Shown here: positions 43,564 through 50,162 of the stretch, in pieces
Layout of the letters: each line of letters opens with the position of its first letter
Numbering within the stretch: position 1 is the first letter of the stretch
DNA from: DATLXH01 sp035576005
GTDB taxonomy: Bacteria; Acidobacteriota; Thermoanaerobaculia; Gp7-AA8
DNA: 59,090 bases
Direction: 5' to 3'
Assembly: GCA_035576005.1 (NCBI GenBank)
Contig: DATLXH010000147.1
Location: 1 to 59,090 of the forward strand
Made by a program: the position numbers and the translations under genes
Notes under the pieces: model-generated
What the model saw: the letters and a program-made list of their open reading frames with translations, nothing else
What the model was told of the DNA's origin: nothing
The model's database searches: none

Positions 43564-44187
43564 TCAGTCGTTGGGCGCTTCCTCACCGTGGATTCGCTTT
43601 TCCAACTCGCGGCAAAGCTTGTCGAACGAGAGTGAATTCTCACGAGCTTTCGGGAGATCGAACGCCGCAGTCAGCCGAGGTTGATCGACCGTTTCTGAAT
43701 ACTTTGGTTCCAGGAAGAAGCGCTCGATCCACCCCTTGCCCGCACGTGCAGCTTCGGGGTCAGCGGGAACATGGAGTAGAGAATCGGATGAAAGAAAGAG
43801 GTTCAGAGACGTCGCTCCTGCAACGAACCAGGTCTCATACTCCACAACCGCCAGGACGCAGGCGAAGTCGACGTGACTTCTTGCGTTGCGAACCTGTGCC
43901 GTCAACGCGGGCGCAAGAGTGCACGCTTTATCATCATCGGAATCGAGCAGCAGCAAGACCAGACCCCTGCTTTCAATCGCCGACAACTTGAGTATCGCTA
44001 AATCAACGGCTCTAAGTAACTCGCCTTCCTGACTGGCGACTTTAGATTTATGAACTCGAACCGGCTTCAGAATAGTGGGGTAGACGGCAGGACGAATCAG
44101 CTCCGCACAGATTCTCGTCAACAGAATGCGGATCGCTTCGACTTCTCCGTGGCCTTCAACAATTGAGGCGATCGCCAAAGCACTCAT
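43564..44187 (-). CDS. DUF4276 (TOPRIM-like) protein paired with AAA ATPase
   Basis: A 207-residue protein. The start IASIVEGHGEVEAIRILLTR holds the Glu-Gly motif of DUF4276, and LVLLLLDSDDDKACTLAPAL holds the Asp cluster; both recall a TOPRIM metal site. Later VLAVVEYETWFVAGATSL and the GKGWIERFF segment are typical of the family. Its ATG overlaps the ATPase stop as ATGA, so they are coupled. ATPase/TOPRIM pairs of this kind (compare OLD, AbiL, PARIS) act in phage defence, often with the TOPRIM protein as effector nuclease. Defence is inferred from the pairing and the neighbouring restriction operon. Confidence 0.85.
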   Translation of the reverse strand: MSALAIASIVEGHGEVEAIRILLTRICAELIRPAVYPTILKPVRVHKSKVASQEGELLRAVDLAILKLSAIESRGLVLLLLDSDDDKACTLAPALTAQVRNARSHVDFACVLAVVEYETWFVAGATSLNLFLSSDSLLHVPADPEAARAGKGWIERFFLEPKYSETVDQPRLTAAFDLPKARENSLSFDKLCRELEKRIHGEEAPND

Positions 44188-45404
44188 GCGTCAACAGTTG
44201 AGGCAAACAGATTCATCTGGTCTTGTCGCGAGAGATCTTTCTCATCTGGCTGGAGTTGATCGAGCCGGAGAAGCTCACCAGGTGTGTAGAGATGCTTCTT
44301 GACAGCCAGAACGCTAGCCGGGTCGACTGAACCAATCCGCGTATTGCCATCCCGTGACACGACGACAAGCACGCCATCGTGCTCCAGGTCGACCTCAGAC
44401 AAGAGATCGGGACTGTGTGTCGTTGCTACCACCTGCGTATGAATACTGGCTTCGCGGAGCGCATCCATCAGCGCTCCTGCGGCCGCAGGATGCAGAGCAG
44501 TCTCGGGTTCCTCGATCGCAACAAGCCGGACCGCTGAATTCGTTGCTCCCAGTTGACCCACAGCAACCAATGCTCCGAGGGCTCGCAAGGTTCCGTCGGA
44601 CATGCTCGCAGCATAAAACCGCCATGGATGTTGTGACCCTTCAACCTTTTGCGAAAATTGGAGGGTCTCTCGAGGGCCAAGAGAGGCGCTTTCGAAGGCT
44701 GAGATGCCGGGAACGATCGTGGATAGATAGATCCGGATACGATCAACAGTTGCGGGCTGCTGCCGCATGAGGCGTCCCACCACGCTGGCTATGTTCGACC
44801 CATCAGCGTGAAGAAGTTCACCGGCATCGGGGCTCTGCGGTTCTTTCATGGCCTCCGGGTTCAGACTGTAGAATCCAACACTAGTGAGCGCGTCGTAGAC
44901 AGGCCTGAAGTCCGGCAATCCCGCTGCATTAACGAGATACAAACGATCTTCGAGTACCGGCGGCATGTTGGAATGAGAGGCATGGTTGATCGACTTCTCC
45001 TCCCGGCTGTACGAAGCAAGCACAGTCTCGTCATGACGCCAGACTGTCAGTTCTTCTCTCTTTACGGCGAATCCACCGTTCGGCCTGGCCGCGATCTCAA
45101 ACCCGTATCGGGCGACTCTGCCTTCTTCGAGAGAAACTTCTACTTTGATCGCAAAGTTTCGAGGATGGCCGGTACTCTTGCGTCGTACGTTGTCAATTCC
45201 GCCACGGGATCGAATGGCGTGGTCCAGAGAGCTTTGTAAGCCCTCTGTGACAAACCGCAAAGCATCGATAAAGTTGCTCTTGCCAGAACCATTTCGTCCG
45301 ACGAGAAGGGTGACAGCTCGAAATTTGACGGCGCACTTGCCGATGCTTTTGAAGTTCCGAATCTGAACTTCACGCAGAAATGGTACTGTTTGCAGTGATG
45401 CCAT
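44184..45404 (-). CDS. SMC/OLD-like AAA ATPase
   Basis: A 406-residue ATPase: LREVQIRNFKSIGKCAVKF, Walker A LLVGRNGSGKSNFIDALRF, signature SMSDGTLRALGALVAV, Walker B VRLVAIEEPETALHP and the H-loop VVATTHSPDLLSEVD. This is the AAA_21/AAA_15 type. ATG 45404 is six bases after a perfect TATAAT, which implies a leaderless transcript; an upstream frame extension to 45467 runs through that promoter and is not used. GC content of this gene and its partner is visibly lower than that of the surroundings, which suggests transfer. With DUF4276 it forms a two-gene cassette downstream of the restriction operon. Confidence 0.9.
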   Translation of the reverse strand: MASLQTVPFLREVQIRNFKSIGKCAVKFRAVTLLVGRNGSGKSNFIDALRFVTEGLQSSLDHAIRSRGGIDNVRRKSTGHPRNFAIKVEVSLEEGRVARYGFEIAARPNGGFAVKREELTVWRHDETVLASYSREEKSINHASHSNMPPVLEDRLYLVNAAGLPDFRPVYDALTSVGFYSLNPEAMKEPQSPDAGELLHADGSNIASVVGRLMRQQPATVDRIRIYLSTIVPGISAFESASLGPRETLQFSQKVEGSQHPWRFYAASMSDGTLRALGALVAVGQLGATNSAVRLVAIEEPETALHPAAAGALMDALREASIHTQVVATTHSPDLLSEVDLEHDGVLVVVSRDGNTRIGSVDPASVLAVKKHLYTPGELLRLDQLQPDEKDLSRQDQMNLFASTVDA

Positions 45405-45410
45405 TCGTCG

Positions 45411-45416
45411 ATTATA
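45411..45416 (-). promoter_or_regulatory. Perfect -10 box for leaderless ATPase/DUF4276 transcript
   Basis: ATTATA on the plus strand reads TATAAT on the minus strand, ending six bases before ATG 45404, so the start site should coincide with the start codon. Candidate -35 boxes (TTGTGC, 19-base spacing, or TGCGCC, 16) are weak. No Shine-Dalgarno fits in the six bases. Confidence 0.6.
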
Positions 45417-45541
45417 GGTGCCGTAAAAGAAAGGCGCACAACCAATGGATCGTCGCGGGTTTGGCACCGGCAGGCAGGGACGGCAGGCTCGCGGTGCCGT
45501 TCACGAATCTGCGGGCCCGACCGAAACCTTATGGATTTATT

Positions 45542-45889
45542 TTAAGAGCTTGATTCTGGCCTGGACGGACGCTGACGTGAGGCGCCTTGCGGAGGTACAT
45601 CTTTTCCTCCGACTTGATTGTTGATGAACCAGATACAGTCATCCACGAGGTTCTCGGCGAACGCTCGAAAGTTATCGCCGTAGCTTTCCATGAGATGTTT
45701 GTAACTATCTGGATCGCTCGCGATCTGATGAAGTCGCTGGAGCACACCAGTGATAGCCGAGTCAGCATACAAAGACTGCCGAGGCGTTGAGGCGGTATCG
45801 TTGAACTTCAGCTCGCTGCGAGCCGCGATCAGCTTCGGGTAGAGGTCCAGAAGAACTTGAGCGTTTTGATCGAACTTATCATCTTTCAT
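45542..45889 (-). CDS. 115-residue unknown protein in defence island
   Basis: AAGGAG lies five bases before ATG 45889. The product is helical and acidic at first: NAQVLLDLYPKLIAARSELK, ITGVLQRLHQIASDPDSY and FAENLVDDCIWFINNQVGG, with a basic, Ser/Pro-rich tail. It has no membrane helix and no motif I recognise. It sits between the type I restriction operon and the ATPase pair, about 140-150 bases from each, on the same strand, so it is probably separately transcribed. It could be an accessory or inhibitor of either system. Confidence 0.7.
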   Translation of the reverse strand: MKDDKFDQNAQVLLDLYPKLIAARSELKFNDTASTPRQSLYADSAITGVLQRLHQIASDPDSYKHLMESYGDNFRAFAENLVDDCIWFINNQVGGKDVPPQGASRQRPSRPESSS

Positions 45890-46038
45890 TTCGTCTCCTT
45901 TTCAGTTCAACTTACGCCTGATTACCGCTTGCGAATTGCATGCCCATATCACTGAGGTTGCAAGGAGTCTTGCCGTTATGGCTTTCTGGGGTAGTCACGG
46001 GTGGTTCGTGCCTCCCTTTCCTCGACAGACAGCGGCTA

Positions 46039-46761
46039 TCAAATCTGCCTGCTGGGTCTCACCTCTCGGCGCTGAACCGCCTTTTGAAGAAGTCCATGGA
46101 TAAAGGTTAACGCTTCAGACAAGGTCATTGGATCGTCAGCGATATCGAACTTACTGCGGGCATGCCGCGCATCTTTTCCGGCGATTTCCGCTGAGTTCGC
46201 AGACTGCGTAAACCGCTGACGCTCGTTTCTTGAGCAAAATCGGGCTCGGTTCACTGTTTGTCCAAGGTCCGATTCAATCTCTTCTAGGATGCGGTAGAGA
46301 CGTGGCCACGATCGGTTGGCCTCGGACCAAAGACTCGCTGCCGTCATGAGATGCGACCTCTCTCGAACCGTTCTGATCAGCCGTTGGCCTTGAGTCTCGG
46401 CGGGCTGTGTTTGACCCGATATCTCTAGTGTCCCATGTGCTTTTGCGCGAACCGTGATGCTAGCAGCCATGGCGAACACGGTGGCGTGCCGGCGGCCTTC
46501 ATCGTCCAGGAGGATTACGGAGCCGACCTCAGGCTTTACAAACTTCGGCGAAAGCACACTGATCGCAGCGGCGAACTCGTCGAGCGCGGCGGCACCATAT
46601 TCCCGGGCCTCGGCTGCTGAGATGCACTGGTCCAGGCCGGGTCCGGTCAGGTAAATGCCGCCGTCTAACTCAACACCAAAAACGTCCCCGCTAGGGAACC
46701 AGTACGCAATTTCGTCGGTGTCGAACCGATCACCAGAAACTTCTATCAACCAGGGGCTCAT
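46039..46761 (-). CDS. 240-residue unknown protein coupled to hsdM
   Basis: Its ATG overlaps the hsdM stop as ATGA, so it is the last gene of the restriction operon. The N-terminal half is beta-rich (WLIEVSGDRFDTDEIAYWFP, DVFGVELDGGIYLTG), the middle has short strands ending ASITVRAKAHGTLEISG, and the C-terminal half is helical and basic (SLWSEANRSWPRLYRILEEI; NRARFCSRNERQRFTQ). No nuclease or ATPase motif is visible. Coupling suggests it works with the methylase or modifies its activity, but no function can be named. Confidence 0.75.
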   Translation of the reverse strand: MSPWLIEVSGDRFDTDEIAYWFPSGDVFGVELDGGIYLTGPGLDQCISAAEAREYGAAALDEFAAAISVLSPKFVKPEVGSVILLDDEGRRHATVFAMAASITVRAKAHGTLEISGQTQPAETQGQRLIRTVRERSHLMTAASLWSEANRSWPRLYRILEEIESDLGQTVNRARFCSRNERQRFTQSANSAEIAGKDARHARSKFDIADDPMTLSEALTFIHGLLQKAVQRREVRPSRQI

Positions 46762-48230
46762 CTTGCGTGCGTCAGATCCTCCGCGATCGCGGCGAACTGC
46801 TCCAGTGCTGCATGGAGGTCATCGGCGATTTCCTGGGCGATGACTTCGGGGGCGGGGAGGTTGGCGCTGTCTTCGAGGCTGTTGTCTTTGAGCCAGAAGA
46901 TGTCGAGGTTGAGCTTGTCGCGTTTGATGAGGTCGTCGTAGGTGAAGGATTTGAAGCGCTCGCTTTCCGTGCGGTTGTGGCGGTTGTTGGGGTTGTAGCA
47001 GCGGACAAAGTCGTCCAGGTCGGTGCGCTCGAGCGGGTTTTCCTTGAGCGTGAAGTGGAGGTTAGTGCGGAGGTCGTAGATCCAGAGCGTCTCGGTCCAT
47101 GCCGCTTTGTCCGCGGCCGGTTTGCGGTCGAAGAAGAGGACGTTCGCTTTCACGCCCTGTGCGTAGAAGATGCCCGTGGGGAGGCGGAGGAGGGTGTGGA
47201 CGTCGGCTTGCTTGAGCAGCTCGCGGCGGACCGTCTCGCCCGCACCCCCTTCGAAGAGGACGTTGTCGGGCACAACCATCGCCGCGCGGCCGTGCTGCCT
47301 TAGGATCGTGAAAATGTGCTGGACGAAGTTGAGCTGCTTGTTGCTGGTCGTGGCCCAGAAGTCGTCGCGGTTGATGACGAGCGATTCCTTCGAAGTCTCT
47401 CCTGCGTCGTTGACGATCGTGACGCTGCTCTTCCTGCCGAATGGCGGATTGGCGAGGACGAGATGGTACTCGCCGTGCTTGCCGGCCAGCGCGTCTTTGG
47501 TGACGACGGGGAGCTCGTTGTCGGAGTCTCCGCCGATGCCGTGCAGCAGCATGTTCATGGCACAGAGCCGCGTTACGCTGTCGACCAGCTCGATGCCGAA
47601 GAACGTGCCGGCCTTCAGTCGCTTCTTCTGCGCCTTGTCGAGTTTGTAGTGCTTCGCATCAGCGAGATAGTTGTAGGCACCGAGGAGAAAGCCGCCGGTA
47701 CCGCAGGCAGGATCGCAGATCGTCTCGTCGGGGCGTGGAGCCATGACCTCGACCATGGCCTCGATGAGCGCACGCGGCGTGAAGTACTGTCCCGCCCCTC
47801 CCTTCACATCCTCGGCGTTCTTCTGCAGCAGTCCTTCGTACGCATCGCCTTTGACGTCGACGTCGAGCGAGGACCACTCCTCTTTATCGATCAGATCGGC
47901 GATGAGCCGGCGCAACTTGGCCGGGTCTTGGATCTTGTTCTGAGCCTTGCGGAAGATGATGCCGAGCATGCCCGGCCGCTTGCCAAGCTCCTCGAGCGTG
48001 TGCCGATAGTGCGTCTCGAGGTCGTCGCCGTCGAGCTTGACCAGCACATCCCAGCCGAATCCTTTCGGGATGGCTGAAGGCTTGTTGAACGGCGGCCGCG
48101 TCTGCTCATCCGCCATCTTGAGGAAGAGGAGGAACGTGAGCTGCTCGACGTAGTCGCCATACGAGAGCCCGTCATCTCGGAGGATGTTGCAGTAGTTCCA
48201 GAGTTTCGCGACGAGCTGATTTTCGGTCAT
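46758..48230 (-). CDS. hsdM: Type I restriction-modification methyltransferase subunit
   Basis: A 490-residue N6-adenine methyltransferase. The N-terminal HsdM helical domain (LVAKLWNYCNILRDDGLSYG) is followed by GGAGQYFTPRALIEAMVEVM, the SAM motif DPACGTGGFLLGAYNYL and the catalytic motif LVLANPPFG (NPPF). Later, FVQHIFTILRQHGRAAMVVP and LRLPTGIFYAQGVKANVLFF are typical. With two HsdM and one HsdS it forms the methylase. It starts five bases after the hsdS stop. All catalytic motifs are intact. Confidence 0.95.
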   Translation of the reverse strand: MTENQLVAKLWNYCNILRDDGLSYGDYVEQLTFLLFLKMADEQTRPPFNKPSAIPKGFGWDVLVKLDGDDLETHYRHTLEELGKRPGMLGIIFRKAQNKIQDPAKLRRLIADLIDKEEWSSLDVDVKGDAYEGLLQKNAEDVKGGAGQYFTPRALIEAMVEVMAPRPDETICDPACGTGGFLLGAYNYLADAKHYKLDKAQKKRLKAGTFFGIELVDSVTRLCAMNMLLHGIGGDSDNELPVVTKDALAGKHGEYHLVLANPPFGRKSSVTIVNDAGETSKESLVINRDDFWATTSNKQLNFVQHIFTILRQHGRAAMVVPDNVLFEGGAGETVRRELLKQADVHTLLRLPTGIFYAQGVKANVLFFDRKPAADKAAWTETLWIYDLRTNLHFTLKENPLERTDLDDFVRCYNPNNRHNRTESERFKSFTYDDLIKRDKLNLDIFWLKDNSLEDSANLPAPEVIAQEIADDLHAALEQFAAIAEDLTHAR

Positions 48231-48235
48231 GGGTG

Positions 48236-49480
48236 TCAGAGATTGCCTAAGAAGGCGCGGTGCAGGATGGATTGCCTAAGGGTCCTTGCGCGTTGAAGGT
48301 TTGCGATGATGACGTTCTCCAACGTATCGATCACGCTGAACCGTCGCTTGATGTCCGCGACGATGCGTGTTTGTTCGTCGAGGGGCGGCAGGGGAATGTG
48401 TATAGAAAGTAGTTCGGGCTGCGAAATCTTGTAGATACCCGCAGTCGTCTTGACAAGTGTTTCGATCTGTTTCCGAACAAGGTGAGAAGGCCAAATTGTG
48501 GAGAGCCATTGTGTCTGACGAATCTCATCCCTAAGGCGCAGACGGATCATCGTGTCCGGGAAAATTGTTGGTTCGGGCGAAGCTTGCGCTGTTGTGCCGC
48601 GACCAACGAGCTTGAGGCTTCCGTTGCCGCGCGAAACAAAGAAGTCTCCAGGCTCGATCCAGAGATCATCGACGTCGGGAGGCGAGAGTGGAAGATAACG
48701 TACGTCGGAATAGTCGAACCCTCCGTCGGACATTGCACTCAACCGCAATGAGCGAATTCCCGGCAAATTGTCGCTCCCTTTCACGGAAATGCCGTTACAA
48801 GGTTTTTGAATCAGAAGTTTTCCTACCGTCGTCCAACTCCATCCTGCCGGGACCCGATGCAGATTTTGATGCGAGTTCGGCTGAAAGTGCGTCATGCGCT
48901 CTGCAGCGCCGCCGTGACCCCGGTCATGGAACAATTGTCCTGCGCACCCAGCAGCGAGCACTGCGCTGCGGTAACGCTTGAGATTCGCCTGAACCCTCGT
49001 GAGGGAAACGACCCCCACATCCAGCCGTGTGAACTGCTTCTCGATTTCCGCCACGATCCGACTTTGTTCGTGCGACGGAGGGACGGGCAGTCTTGCGGAC
49101 TTTAGGTGTTGGAAATGACGTGCGTATCCCTTATCAGCGAACTCGATAGCGTGCGCAATATGAAACAACCATTTTGGGTGGACCCCAATGGGCTTCAGCA
49201 CCTTGACACCATCGGCGCCCGGGACGAATGGCCGATCAAGATACTTGAAGTGCCTTGTGTGATCCCCGAACACCAGGACGGGTAGATCTTCGGAGACGAT
49301 TTTTGTTTCGTCGTTTGAATACCCGGCTACAGACATGCGACCTTGATCGACTATCGGAAATCGTCCCGAATCCAAGTAGCTCGTCTTGGGTACCTTTTTT
49401 TTGTTGATGGATATACTTTCGACCAAGCGGCCGAACGAGGTTTCAGTCCAACCCGGAGGGGGCGTGAAGGACTGAGTCAC
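48236..49480 (-). CDS. hsdS: Type I restriction-modification specificity subunit
   Basis: A 414-residue protein with two target recognition domains, each followed by a conserved coiled coil: LPVPPSHEQSRIVAEIEKQF with RSAVLAAGCAGQL, and IPLPPLDEQTRIVADIKRRF with LRQSILHRAFLGNL. The second recognition domain opens with PAGWSWTTVGKLL. It determines a bipartite recognition sequence. The start ATG overlaps the stop of the upstream 60-residue gene (ATGA). GC content within the recognition domains is lower than in hsdM, as is usual for exchanged specificity modules. Confidence 0.95.
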   Translation of the reverse strand: MTQSFTPPPGWTETSFGRLVESISINKKKVPKTSYLDSGRFPIVDQGRMSVAGYSNDETKIVSEDLPVLVFGDHTRHFKYLDRPFVPGADGVKVLKPIGVHPKWLFHIAHAIEFADKGYARHFQHLKSARLPVPPSHEQSRIVAEIEKQFTRLDVGVVSLTRVQANLKRYRSAVLAAGCAGQLFHDRGHGGAAERMTHFQPNSHQNLHRVPAGWSWTTVGKLLIQKPCNGISVKGSDNLPGIRSLRLSAMSDGGFDYSDVRYLPLSPPDVDDLWIEPGDFFVSRGNGSLKLVGRGTTAQASPEPTIFPDTMIRLRLRDEIRQTQWLSTIWPSHLVRKQIETLVKTTAGIYKISQPELLSIHIPLPPLDEQTRIVADIKRRFSVIDTLENVIIANLQRARTLRQSILHRAFLGNL

Positions 49481-49659
49481 TCGATGTCTCGCTCAAATAA
49501 ATTCCTAAGGCGCCGATTCCTTCCAGCAGCGGGTGCGATCTTCGATTGTCGCTCGCGCATCGCATCTAGCATTTTCAATTTCTCCGTCACTGGCCGCGAC
49601 GCTTGTTCGCGCCGGAGCCTGCGTTTGCTTTCTAGGATCGTCCGGAGTGATTCGATCAT
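49477..49659 (-). CDS. 60-residue basic helical protein inside type I operon
   Basis: The product is almost entirely helical and highly charged: LRTILESKRRLRREQASRPV, EKLKMLDAMRERQSKIAP. It overlaps both neighbours by ATGA (nucleotidyltransferase stop/its start, its stop/hsdS start), so it is certainly translated with them. The pattern of basic residues then a LLD-x-(L/M)RER segment resembles small proteins that accompany nucleotidyltransferase-like genes in some type I operons. It may be its partner or a nucleic-acid-binding peptide. Confidence 0.75.
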   Translation of the reverse strand: MIESLRTILESKRRLRREQASRPVTEKLKMLDAMRERQSKIAPAAGRNRRLRNLFERDIE

Positions 49660-50162
49660 GGCGTGGTGTCGCCAAGGAACTGTCGTTCAAACTTAGTCCA
49701 CACATCAACGAGGCCGTGCCGGCGGATGAGTTCCTGGAAATGTATTGAGTCCACCGCGCCCTCCTCAATGAACTGAAGCAGCCGCGCCTTGTCTTTTGCC
49801 CGCCCGGTCTGCAACGCGATGGCTGCAAGGTGCTCAGCGCCAAAGACCCGCGCGGGGACGCCATCCACGTCGGTGGTTGCTGCCTGGGCGAGAGCCTCCT
49901 CCACGAGTGGCCCCGTCGGTGGGAGAAACTGCACCGGCCAGCCAGCGATCATCACGTACTCCCCCTTCATCGAATAGCCACGCGCTGCAAGATAGTCGAA
50001 GACCGGCTTGAGACTGACGAGTTGCGGCCCCGGCTCCGCTCGGAACGCGACGAACACATCGATATCCAACGTCGCTCCCACGGCTCCGCCGATGGCGTAG
50101 CGGTCGATGACTCCATCCGCCTCCACCTTATTGATCGTGACGATGACCTCGCGGATGCTCAC
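49656..50162 (-). CDS. Nucleotidyltransferase-like protein inside type I operon
   Basis: A 168-residue protein. RYAIGGAVGA and TLDIDVFVAF are the GG and D-x-D motifs of a nucleotidyltransferase-fold family that recalls AbiEii/MNT proteins. Usually an FYxEP-type loop of about eight residues separates them; here they are joined, so the loop is missing. Later segments LAARGYSMKGEYVMIAGWPV, FGAEHLAAIALQTGRAKDKA and the final basic helix match the family. The coding frame is intact and coupled to hsdR and the 60-residue gene by ATGA overlaps. It may be a toxin-antitoxin-like guard or regulator of the restriction operon. Confidence 0.75.
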   Translation of the reverse strand: MSIREVIVTINKVEADGVIDRYAIGGAVGATLDIDVFVAFRAEPGPQLVSLKPVFDYLAARGYSMKGEYVMIAGWPVQFLPPTGPLVEEALAQAATTDVDGVPARVFGAEHLAAIALQTGRAKDKARLLQFIEEGAVDSIHFQELIRRHGLVDVWTKFERQFLGDTTP

